Assembly (NCBI GenBank): GCA_019307165.1
Contig: JAFDKD010000582.1
Location: 1 to 6,376 of the forward strand
DNA from: Deltaproteobacteria bacterium
GTDB lineage: Bacteria; Desulfobacterota; DSM-4660; Desulfatiglandales; Desulfatiglandaceae
Reading direction: 5' to 3'
Length of the DNA: 6,376 nucleotides
The notes beneath the pieces are model-generated. The model was not told the origin of the DNA, did not search any database, and worked only from the letters and a program-made list of their open reading frames with translations. Positions 1 through 5,812 of this stretch are shown piece after piece. Position 1 is the first letter of the stretch, and the number at the start of each line of letters is the position of its first letter. A program made the position numbers and the translations under genes.

Positions 1-168
1 CTCACATTCGCGATCGGCGCCATACTCACGCCACCGGACGTCATTACCCAATGCATGATGGCCGGCCCTCTGATTATCCTTTATGAGATCGGCATTCTGG
101 TGTCAAAAAAGGTCCGACAAAAGGCTTTGGAAAAGGATGAAGAGGTGCCTCAAAAGGATGAGGCGTGA
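1..168 (+). CDS. tatC: Sec-independent translocase subunit TatC, C-terminal end (5' end outside window)
   Basis: The window opens in frame inside this gene and reads 55 codons to a TGA stop. TatC is the multi-spanning inner-membrane receptor of the twin-arginine translocase; it binds RR signal peptides of folded proteins together with TatA/TatB. What is visible is the family's C-terminal hallmark: the LTPPD motif at the end of the last periplasmic loop (residues 9-13 of the fragment), then a hydrophobic stretch with PLIILYEIGI that corresponds to the sixth transmembrane helix. A charged cytoplasmic tail rich in Lys, Glu and Asp follows. The start and first five helices lie left of the window. 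The gene converges on the lipoprotein gene; I see no convincing terminator after its stop. Identification rests on the TPPD/LYEI pattern, which is very characteristic. Confidence 0.9.
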   Translation, partial: LTFAIGAILTPPDVITQCMMAGPLIILYEIGILVSKKVRQKALEKDEEVPQKDEA

Positions 169-209
169 GGATTTGGGATTTTCAAGGGCTGTTACTCGAA
201 ATGCTGCCG

Positions 210-357
210 TGCGAGATGCGAGAGGAAAAACAGAGGTCGGAAATCGGAGGTCAGAGGTCGGAAGAACAGAATCTTCAATCTTCACTCTCCCTTTCACTGC
301 ATCCTGAATCCCACAACGAAAAACCCTGAACCTTTGAACCCTGAACCTTGAACCCTT
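210..357. repeat. Intergenic cluster of degenerate heptanucleotide tandem repeats
   Basis: The spacer between the convergent tatC and lipoprotein genes is built largely of 7-bp units. TGCGAGA occurs twice in tandem (210-223). Four consecutive heptads GGTCGGA, AATCGGA, GGTCAGA, GGTCGGA follow (235-262). AATCTTC occurs twice (270-283). A third block of AACCCTG/AACCTTG-type units occupies 322-357 (7, 8, 7, 7 and 7 nt long) and runs into the TAA stop codon of the lipoprotein gene at 356-358. The 7-bp period is read directly from the sequence; the origin (slippage or a dispersed repeat family) is inference. I see no credible gene in 169-355; the small open frames here lack ribosome binding sites and overlap the repeats. 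Confidence 0.8.
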
Positions 358-2383
358 ATTTTTCTACAGCCAATCCGTCGTCCTGAAAAACCTTCATTCT
401 TCGCCCTGAGATCACCAACAACAGGGGAGATTTCCGAACTTCCCCTTCCTCATCGAAGGAAATGTCACCGGTAATCCCTGAAAAATCCTGAAACGACATG
501 AGACCGTCCCGGAGGTCCCTCCGAGTGAGGCATGTCGGGTCCGAAAGCGCCCTTTTCAGAAGCAAAAGCGTATCATAGCCGCTGGCGGCCAGGATTCCGG
601 GGACATCGTTGAAATTGGTTTCATATTCCTCGATGAAAGCCGTCACTTTCCGGTCGCCGGAATCGGCAAAAAACCCTGATGGAAATATGGCCCCCTGGAT
701 GTAGTCTCCCGCCAACTCGACAAGTTCGGGCGATTGCCACAGGCTCGTACCCAGCAGTTGGACTTGGAGCACGTCATGATAGACCAGCTGGGGGGCCATC
801 ATGGCCACGCCGTGAAAATTATCGGGAAGAAAGACCGCCTCGAAATCGACAATCGGCTCGGGTTCCTCGGGATCGGGTTCTTTCTCGTCGGGATTTGCAT
901 CCAGTTCCGCACCGACCAGGTTTGCCTCCTCTTCGGTCAATGATTCCATCTGTCTGAGCTTTTCGTCCACCCAGGCGGGTCTCGGATAGTGCAGTCCGAC
1001 CATTTTTCTGATTTGCTCTTCAAAATCGGTCGCATCCGGAGGGTAGGACTCCACCGCCGTGACTTTCGCTCCTCGCTCGTCAACGCCGTCCCAGAAAAGA
1101 TGGGTCAAAAAGCGGCCGTAACTGTTGTCGGGATAAAGAATCCCGAACCGCCGGATGCCCAGGCCTTCCACGGCGGCGCCCAGAAGTCTCTGAATCTCCC
1201 GGGATGGGGTCAGAAAATTGCGAAAGACCATATCCCCTACCCGGGTAATACCCGGTTTCTGTGTCAGGGTTATGATGGGGATGCCCAGGGCCTGGGCCCT
1301 GGCGGCCACCGGGTTCGCGGCCTTACTGGACAGGGGCCCTATAACGGCCATAACTTTTTCGTATCGCACGAGTTCTTCCAATCCCACAAGGGCATACTCA
1401 AGCTCGCCTCGCGTATCCCTTACCACCAGTTCCAGTTCGGCGCCTTCGTTGGCGTCCCGCCACATTCCCATTCCCAGCTGAATGCCGTTGAGCACCTCCT
1501 GCCCGTAGATGGCAAAAGGACCGGTAAGGGGGAGCAGGCAACCGATCGTTCCCTTTCGAACGGAGGTCAGCGCCTTGATCCGGGAAAGAAGTTCCTCCCC
1601 CCGGGACAACCAGTCCGGATCGTCCGTGGATCGTACCAGGGTCGCGGCCGCCTCCCGTGCACCCGCCCGGTCTCCCTCTTCGAGCCGAAGCAAAGCGATT
1701 CGGTGATAGATCGGCGGCGCATATTCCGTATCGACAGCGTAGCCGGCCATTGCTTCAAGGGTTTCCATGTCACTGGTCAGGACCAGTTCACTGAGGTTCT
1801 CCCTGAGCTGGGACGCCCTGTCAGGGCTCACAAGACCCTCGGCTTCGGCCTTCAGCCACCAGAGGAAGGCGCCGGGCCGGTCCCCCACGACCAGCAGATC
1901 CTCGCCCAGCACCACGAGAAGATCGCCTGTCAGCGAATGCCCCGAATAGGCATCCATCCATTTTTTGGCCTCATCCGCGGAACGTTTGAACGCCCCTATG
2001 CCATTGAGAAGCTCAACGGCCTGGTAGTGAACCACGGGCGACTCCGGATAGCCGGGATACTCGTTCATGATTCTTTCCAGCGTATCCAGGCTTTGTTTGT
2101 ATTCCCCCTGTGCGCTTTGAATATCCGCGATACGGTGGAGCGCCACGGGGGCGTTTCTGCTTTCCGGGTGTTGTTGAACGAAGAGGCCATAGGCCGCCAA
2201 TGCCTGGTCATACGCCCCCATCCGCCAATAGGATTCCCCCAGGGAAAATGCGTCCTCCGGCGCAACCGCCTGCTTCTCCACCGGTTTTATCGCGACCCGG
2301 GGTTCGCATCCCGCCAAAAAAAAGGCTATCCCCACCGCAAGGGTGGGGATAGCCCGTAAGATCCCTCTTGGACAAGGGATCAT
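356..2383 (-). CDS. TPR and periplasmic-binding-domain lipoprotein, penicillin-binding-protein activator-like
   Basis: This 675-residue protein begins with a lipoprotein signal peptide: Arg at 6 and 10, hydrophobic core 11-23 and lipobox L-A-G-C, with Cys26 the predicted lipidated residue. Residues about 44-180 read as TPR-like helical repeats (SLGESYWRMGAYDQALAAY, then a unit around QGEYKQSLDTLERI). Residues about 277-660 form a type I periplasmic-binding fold like the Leu/Ile/Val-binding receptors (IGCLLPLTGPFAIYGQEVLNGIQLG near 279-303, AVIGPLSSKAANPVA near 346-360, FGILYPDNSYGRF near 413-425). This architecture matches LpoA/LppC-like activators of peptidoglycan synthases, so a periplasmic role in cell-wall assembly is inferred; a ligand-binding role is the alternative. 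The ATG overlaps the dnaK TGA stop as ATGA, with a GAGGA Shine-Dalgarno 9 nt upstream, so it is translationally coupled to dnaK. An acidic, Pro/Glu-rich insert lies at about 482-510. An intrinsic terminator lies inside the signal-peptide codons. Confidence 0.85.
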   Translation of the reverse strand: MIPCPRGILRAIPTLAVGIAFFLAGCEPRVAIKPVEKQAVAPEDAFSLGESYWRMGAYDQALAAYGLFVQQHPESRNAPVALHRIADIQSAQGEYKQSLDTLERIMNEYPGYPESPVVHYQAVELLNGIGAFKRSADEAKKWMDAYSGHSLTGDLLVVLGEDLLVVGDRPGAFLWWLKAEAEGLVSPDRASQLRENLSELVLTSDMETLEAMAGYAVDTEYAPPIYHRIALLRLEEGDRAGAREAAATLVRSTDDPDWLSRGEELLSRIKALTSVRKGTIGCLLPLTGPFAIYGQEVLNGIQLGMGMWRDANEGAELELVVRDTRGELEYALVGLEELVRYEKVMAVIGPLSSKAANPVAARAQALGIPIITLTQKPGITRVGDMVFRNFLTPSREIQRLLGAAVEGLGIRRFGILYPDNSYGRFLTHLFWDGVDERGAKVTAVESYPPDATDFEEQIRKMVGLHYPRPAWVDEKLRQMESLTEEEANLVGAELDANPDEKEPDPEEPEPIVDFEAVFLPDNFHGVAMMAPQLVYHDVLQVQLLGTSLWQSPELVELAGDYIQGAIFPSGFFADSGDRKVTAFIEEYETNFNDVPGILAASGYDTLLLLKRALSDPTCLTRRDLRDGLMSFQDFSGITGDISFDEEGEVRKSPLLLVISGRRMKVFQDDGLAVEK
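2316..2354 (-). terminator. Intrinsic terminator after dnaK, embedded in the lipoprotein signal-peptide codons
   Basis: On the minus strand GGCTATCCCCACC (2354-2342) is followed by a 5-nt loop, CTTGC, its perfect 13-bp complement GGTGGGGATAGCC (2336-2324), and then eight T residues (2323-2316). This is a complete Rho-independent terminator. It starts 26 nt past the dnaK stop codon, the normal place for a dnaK terminator, yet it coincides with codons 10-23 of the overlapping lipoprotein gene. The stem encodes R10 to A20 and the T tract encodes F21, F22 and part of L23 of the lipobox. The structure is seen directly; termination efficiency and any relief by translating ribosomes are inferred. 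Confidence 0.85.
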
Positions 2384-3243
2384 TTCTGGACTTCCTCGAA
2401 ATCCGCATCCACGACGTCGTCGTCCTTGCCTCCGTCCGCGCCGCCGGCCGCCTGATCGTCTGCTGCCGCCTGCTGCTGACTGGCTTGAGCGTACAAGGCC
2501 TCGGCCAGTTTGTGGGAAGCCTGGGTCAATTCGTCGCTCAGGCGCTTGATCTCTTCCGTGTCCTCGCCTTCCATGACTTTTTTCAAGTTCTCCACGGCCT
2601 GATTAATATTCTGCTTGGTCTCTTCATCAACCTTGTCCCCTGCTTCCGTTACCGATTTTTCAGTGGTGTAGACCAATGAATCGGCCATATTGCGGGCATC
2701 GATCAGCTCGCGTTTCTTCCGGTCTTCTTCCGCGTGCAACTCCGCGTCTTTGACGAGGTTGTTGATTTCGTCTTCAGAAAGGCCGCTGGAAGCGGTGATC
2801 TTGATGGACTGCTCCTTGCCCGTACCCATATCCTTGGCCGAAACGCTCACGATGCCGTTGGCATCGATGTCAAAGGTCACCTCGATTTGAGGCATCCCTC
2901 TCGGGGCGGACGGAATACCCACCAGCTGAAACCGGCCGAGGGTCTTGTTGTTGGTCGCCATCTCGCGCTCCCCCTGAAGCACGTGTATCTCCACCGCGGG
3001 CTGATTGTCGGCTGCAGTGGAGAAGACCTGGCTTTTTTTGGTGGGTATGGTGGTGTTCTTTTCGATGAGCTTGGTAAAAACGCCGCCAAGGGTTTCGATC
3101 CCCAGGGAAAGGGGCGTGACATCCAGAAGCAGGACGTCCTTGACGTCCCCCTTCAGAACGCCGCCCTGAATGGCCGCCCCGATGGCCACCACCTCGTCGG
3201 GGTTGACACCCTTGTTGGGCTCCTTTCCAAACACATCCTTCAC
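2380..3243 (-). CDS. dnaK: DnaK C-terminal fragment: end of ATPase domain, linker and substrate-binding domain
   Basis: This frame is open from a GTG at 3243 (really an internal Val codon; an in-frame TGA lies two codons upstream) to the TGA at 2380-2382, 287 residues. It carries the last part of the nucleotide-binding domain (NPDEVVAIGAAIQGGVL, 14-30), the conserved hydrophobic linker DVLLLDVTP (36-44), the beta-sandwich substrate-binding domain (LSLGIETLGG to about 150) and the helical lid with ASSGLSEDEI at 151-160. A Gln/Ala-rich segment and the bacterial acidic tail DDDVVDADFEEV (274-285) follow. There is no Shine-Dalgarno sequence at the GTG, so independent translation is unlikely; it should be read as the second half of the broken dnaK. 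Confidence 0.7.
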   Translation of the reverse strand: MKDVFGKEPNKGVNPDEVVAIGAAIQGGVLKGDVKDVLLLDVTPLSLGIETLGGVFTKLIEKNTTIPTKKSQVFSTAADNQPAVEIHVLQGEREMATNNKTLGRFQLVGIPSAPRGMPQIEVTFDIDANGIVSVSAKDMGTGKEQSIKITASSGLSEDEINNLVKDAELHAEEDRKKRELIDARNMADSLVYTTEKSVTEAGDKVDEETKQNINQAVENLKKVMEGEDTEEIKRLSDELTQASHKLAEALYAQASQQQAAADDQAAGGADGGKDDDVVDADFEEVQK

Positions 3244-4270
3244 CTTTCATTCGGGTCATGCCGCCCACGAGGATCACCTCGTCAACGTCACTGGGTTTGA
3301 GGCCGGCATCGGAAAGCGCCGTTTTACAGGGCCCTACGATCTTTTCGATCAGATCGTCCACGAGAGCCTCCAGCTTGGCCCGGCTCAGCTTGATATTCAG
3401 ATGTTTGGGCCCGCCGGCATCCGCCGTGATAAAGGGAAGGTTGACATCCGTCTCCATGGACCCGGACAACTCCACCTTGGCCTTTTCCGCCGCTTCTTTC
3501 AGGCGCTGCAGGGCCATCTTGTCCTGTCGAAGATTGATCCCCTGGTCCTTATTGAACTCGTCGGCCAGGTAACCGACGATCCGGAGATCGAAATCCTCGC
3601 CCCCCAGATGGGTGTCGCCGTTCGTGGATTTGACCTCGAAGACGCCCTCCCCGATCTCCAATATGGAAATATCGAACGTGCCGCCGCCGAGATCGAAAAC
3701 CGCAATCTTCTGATCCCCCTTTTTGTCCATGCCGTAGGCAAGGGATGCGGCCGTGGGCTCGTTGATGATTCGCTCCACCTTGAGCCCGGCGATGCGCCCG
3801 GCGTCTTTTGTCGCCTGCCGCTGGCTGTCGTTGAAATACGCGGGAACGGTAATGACCGCCTCGGTGATCTTTTCTCCCAGGTAGCTTTCCGCGGTCTCCT
3901 TCATTTTCTGAAGGATCATGGAAGAGATTTCCGCCGGACTGTATTCCTTGCCGCGAATGGACAGCCCGGCGTCCCCGTTGCTCGACTTCACTATCTTATA
4001 AGGAAGAATTTTAATGTCACCCTGCACTTCGGCTGAATCGTACTTGCGGCCGATCATGCGCTTGACCGCAAACACCGTGTTCTCCGGATTGGTAACGGCC
4101 TGTCGCTTCGCCGTCTGGCCTACCAGGCGTTCTCCCTTGTCGGTGAACGCCACCATTGAAGGGGTCGTACGGCCCCCCTCCGCGTTGGCGATGACGACCG
4201 CATCCCCCCCTTCCATGACGGCCACACATGAATTGGTTGTTCCCAAATCGATGCCGATTATCTTTCCCAT
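2870..4270 (-). CDS. dnaK: DnaK N-terminal fragment: ATPase domain with out-of-frame tail
   Basis: As the frame stands it encodes 466 residues, but only the first 341 are DnaK-like; residues 342-466 (below position 3248) are frameshifted Gly/Arg-rich nonsense that overlaps the C-terminal fragment. The actin-like ATPase domain is well preserved. The IDLGTTNS signature is at 7-14, the Pro143 and Arg151 pair of the interdomain switch lies in TVPAYFNDSQR, and the phosphate-binding VFDLGGGTFDISIL is at 191-204. The third signature VILVGGMTRM at 332-341 is cut at its end. The start is firm: AAGGAGG lies 7 nt before the ATG. If truly expressed in this form the product would lack the linker and the substrate-binding domain and so could not couple ATP hydrolysis to client binding. 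Confidence 0.7.
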   Translation of the reverse strand: MGKIIGIDLGTTNSCVAVMEGGDAVVIANAEGGRTTPSMVAFTDKGERLVGQTAKRQAVTNPENTVFAVKRMIGRKYDSAEVQGDIKILPYKIVKSSNGDAGLSIRGKEYSPAEISSMILQKMKETAESYLGEKITEAVITVPAYFNDSQRQATKDAGRIAGLKVERIINEPTAASLAYGMDKKGDQKIAVFDLGGGTFDISILEIGEGVFEVKSTNGDTHLGGEDFDLRIVGYLADEFNKDQGINLRQDKMALQRLKEAAEKAKVELSGSMETDVNLPFITADAGGPKHLNIKLSRAKLEALVDDLIEKIVGPCKTALSDAGLKPSDVDEVILVGGMTRMKGEGCVWKGAQQGCQPRRGGGHRGGHSGRRSEGGRQGRPASGCHAPFPGDRNPWRRFYQAHRKEHHHTHQKKPGLLHCSRQSARGGDTRASGGARDGDQQQDPRPVSAGGYSVRPERDASNRGDL

Positions 4271-4277
4271 CTTACTG

Positions 4278-4308
4278 CCTCCTTAAATATCGTATTGATT
4301 CATTTAAG
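4278..4308 (-). promoter_or_regulatory. dnaK leader: strong Shine-Dalgarno partly inside an AT-rich hairpin
   Basis: On the minus strand the dnaK ATG is preceded by AAGGAGG (4284-4278) with a 7-nt spacer. CTTAAAT (4308-4302) and ATTTAAG (4288-4282) form a perfect 7-bp, almost entirely A:U stem with a 13-nt loop, and the last three bases of the stem are the first three of the Shine-Dalgarno. A weak hairpin covering part of a ribosome binding site upstream of a heat-shock gene could act as an RNA thermometer. The pairing is visible; the thermosensor role is speculative because only three Shine-Dalgarno bases are covered. Confidence 0.4.
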
Positions 4309-4363
4309 ATATATTTTTGGGGTCTTTAGGATTCCGTTGAATCGCCGCGCACCTCGTCCCGGC

Positions 4364-5002
4364 TCAGGACGCGCCCCGGCTCACCACCACCATGGCGGGA
4401 CGAACCAGACGGTCGTTCAGTACATATCCTTTCTGGTACTCCTCGATGACGGTACCCGGCGCCACCGCGTCGCTTTCCTGTTCCCGCGCCGCTTCATGAA
4501 AATTGGGGTCAAAGGGTTCCCCTACGGCGTTCACTTCCACCAGGCCCTCTCTGGCCAGGGCGTCCTTGAACCCCTTGAGGGTCAGTTCCACCCCTTCGAT
4601 CAGGGTTTCGAGAGAACTGCTTTCCCCGGCATGGGCAATCGCTTTTTCCAGGTTGTCCAGCGCGGGTATCAGGCCCTTGATGATGGACTCGTTGGCGAAT
4701 TTGGTCAGGTCCGTTTTTTCCCTGGCGAAACGTTTTTTGGCGTTTTCCAGGTCCGCCTCTGCGCGAAGGTATCGGTCGTAGTTCGCATCCGCCGTCGCCT
4801 GAAGGCGCGCAACCTCGCCGCGCAGCTGAGATTTGGTCATCTTTTCGAGAGGAATGTCCTTCTCCACCGGACGCTCATCGGACGTCTCTTCGGTCCGCAT
4901 TCCCTGGCCCTTTGCCTCGGAATTTTCCCGTTCGTTTATCGCTTCGTCCGACTCTGTCATTACCTTGACCCGACCCACTTGACCATCCCCCGCCTGTGAC
5001 AT
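4364..5002 (-). CDS. grpE: GrpE, nucleotide exchange factor for DnaK
   Basis: GrpE is the cytoplasmic dimeric exchange factor that releases ADP from DnaK and resets the chaperone cycle. The 212-residue length is normal for the family. Residues 1-50 are a charged, disordered leader. Residues about 56-95 form the long coiled-coil dimer helix (SQLRGEVARLQATADANYDRYLRAEADLENAKKR), and 96-150 the four-helix bundle with LIPALDNLEKAI. The C-terminal beta domain carries the family signatures GEPFDPNFHEAA (161-172) and GYVLNDRLVRPAMVVVS (192-208). The start is uncertain: neither the ATG at 5002 nor the alternative ATG at 4960 (residue 15, MTESDEA) has a good Shine-Dalgarno sequence. It lies 93 nt upstream of dnaK on the same strand, in the usual Hsp70 order, but no hrcA precedes it. 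Confidence 0.95.
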   Translation of the reverse strand: MSQAGDGQVGRVKVMTESDEAINERENSEAKGQGMRTEETSDERPVEKDIPLEKMTKSQLRGEVARLQATADANYDRYLRAEADLENAKKRFAREKTDLTKFANESIIKGLIPALDNLEKAIAHAGESSSLETLIEGVELTLKGFKDALAREGLVEVNAVGEPFDPNFHEAAREQESDAVAPGTVIEEYQKGYVLNDRLVRPAMVVVSRGAS

Positions 5003-5036
5003 GCACGTTTACGCATTTGATTCCAACTCAAGCGAA

Positions 5037-5065
5037 ACAGTAAGCACGTTAAAAAGCTTTGTCAA
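5037..5065 (-). promoter_or_regulatory. Candidate sigma70-like promoter of grpE-dnaK
   Basis: On the minus strand a consensus -35 box TTGACA (5065-5060) is followed after exactly 17 bp by TACTGT (5042-5037), a 3-of-6 match to the -10 box. Transcription would start near 5030, about 28 nt before the first grpE ATG. No CIRCE operator (TTAGCACTC inverted repeat) and no clear sigma32 -10 element (CCCCAT-type) are visible, so a housekeeping promoter is the best reading. AACGTGC occurs both in the spacer (5050-5044) and next to the start codon (5009-5003), 41 bp apart, a possible operator pair. Confidence 0.5.
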
Positions 5066-5147
5066 GGCGGGGTTAACGGGTTCTCGGCTTTGTTTTCAGG
5101 CGGAATTTGAGAGACGGCTGATGTAAGGAGAGCGGCATGGCGGGCTG

Positions 5148-5171
5148 AAAAAAAACGCTGGGTGAAGACCC
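5148..5171 (-). terminator. Candidate weak intrinsic terminator after the receiver-domain gene
   Basis: Directly after the TAA stop at 5177-5179 the minus strand has GGGT-CTTC-ACCC (5171-5160), a 4-bp stem, then AGCG and eight T residues (5155-5148). The T tract is typical but the stem is short and separated from it by 4 nt, so termination would be modest. It separates the receiver-domain gene from the grpE promoter. Confidence 0.4.
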
Positions 5172-5176
5172 CGGAT

Positions 5177-5785
5177 TTATCCTATGAAACGTCGCAATTC
5201 CCTGATCAACTCAGGGGCGAAATCGCGAGTTAGGCGACGGGTTTCCGTATCATCCGCCCCGGTAGGCTTGATGTACAGGCCGTCAGCGCCGGCCCTGAAC
5301 AGGGCCGCGGCATCGCTGATAAGCGACTTTCGGGTATAAAAAACGGCCGGGACGCCCGGATAGCGGGCCCTGACCCGGTCAAGGTTGGAAAGGCCGTATT
5401 TTCGGTTCTGTCCGATTCGGGTGCAAACCTCCTCGAACAGGTCCCTCCAGGCATCCACAATGGTGAACATCCGCTTTAGATATTCATTGGTCACATCGCC
5501 CTGAAATTTGTCAAGGCCTTCGTATACGACATCCAGAGAGGGAATGGCCCCTATTCCGGCTTCAAGCTCCTCTTTCGGCGTGACGACCGGTGCCGTCACG
5601 GTCTCGTCCGCGCCCCAGAGATCCAGCAGGAAAAGACGGGGCATTCTATGGTTCAGGACCGCCTCCGCCTCGTCGAAGGTATAGGCCTGAAGGAACAGGA
5701 GGTCACGGCCCGCCGGAGCGATCTCCTCCCGGACCAGGGTGTGTTCAAACGCGGAATCGTCAATAAAACATACGATGTTTTCCAT
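5177..5785 (-). CDS. Atypical receiver-domain (response-regulator-like) protein with a large internal insertion
   Basis: The 202 residues carry all the catalytic landmarks of a CheY-like phosphoacceptor domain: the acidic pair D9-D10 in CFIDDS, the phosphoacceptor candidate D55 in LFLLDLWG, the Thr151 switch in AVFYTRKS and Lys173-Pro174 in LYIKPTG. The spacings D10-D55 (45) and T151-K173 (22) match CheY (44 and 22), but D55-T151 is 96 residues against 30. An extra 66 or so residues therefore sit between beta3 and beta4 (about 58-125, including YLKRMFTIVDAWRDLFEEV, probably helical). There is no output domain, so it may be a single-domain relay or regulator. The ATG keeps the first strand, but the bases before it (CTCCTCCTT) are the complement of a Shine-Dalgarno, so initiation looks weak. 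It lies 97 nt downstream of purC. No specific function can be assigned. Confidence 0.75.
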   Translation of the reverse strand: MENIVCFIDDSAFEHTLVREEIAPAGRDLLFLQAYTFDEAEAVLNHRMPRLFLLDLWGADETVTAPVVTPKEELEAGIGAIPSLDVVYEGLDKFQGDVTNEYLKRMFTIVDAWRDLFEEVCTRIGQNRKYGLSNLDRVRARYPGVPAVFYTRKSLISDAAALFRAGADGLYIKPTGADDTETRRLTRDFAPELIRELRRFIG

Positions 5786-5812
5786 AAGGAGGAGCGACCG
5801 AAGGCAACGCAG

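Larger units (their letters stand above)
2380..4270 (-). pseudogene. dnaK: dnaK, Hsp70 chaperone, interrupted by a frameshift
   Basis: DnaK is the ATP-dependent cytoplasmic chaperone that works with DnaJ and GrpE. The gene is complete at both ends but split into two frames. Codons 1-341 (4270-3248) match the nucleotide-binding domain up to the third Hsp70 signature, ending at VGGMTRM. After that the reading frame continues only in another phase from 3243, starting KDVFGKEPNKG. In DnaK proteins TRM is followed by P-x-V-Q-x-x-V before this point, so 18 nt are expected between the Met codon and the Val codon where 4 are present: a net loss of 14 nt. Restoring it gives about 634 residues, close to the 638 of E. 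coli DnaK. All other motifs are intact, so the break is either recent or an assembly error. It lies downstream of grpE and is translationally coupled to the lipoprotein gene. Confidence 0.85.

Noticed and set aside
83..307. A 74-codon + strand frame in the tatC tail and spacer
   Set aside because: It overlaps the real tatC frame and then translates the heptad repeats into Arg/Ser-rich low complexity.
210..357. Possible CRISPR array in the spacer
   Set aside because: The units are 7-8 bp, adjacent and degenerate, with no 25-37 bp repeats and no unique spacers.
989..2359. A 456-codon open frame on the + strand antisense to the lipoprotein gene
   Set aside because: It is the mirror of a strongly supported gene with signal peptide and domain motifs; its translation is rich in His, Pro, Gly and Arg with no recognisable fold, as expected for an antisense frame in GC-rich DNA.
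3170..4036. A 288-codon + strand open frame opposite dnaK
   Set aside because: It runs antisense to conserved Hsp70 codons; long antisense frames are common opposite dnaK and no ribosome binding site or domain supports it.
4295..4999. A 234-codon + strand open frame opposite grpE
   Set aside because: It lies antisense to a clear GrpE and has no family motif of its own.
5003..5176. CIRCE operator upstream of grpE
   Set aside because: No TTAGCACTC / GAGTGCTAA inverted repeat is present on either strand of the interval.
5784..5794. AAGGAGGAG on the + strand as a ribosome binding site for a + strand gene
   Set aside because: No suitable start codon with a sustained, plausible frame follows; the short frames there translate the palindromic repeat.
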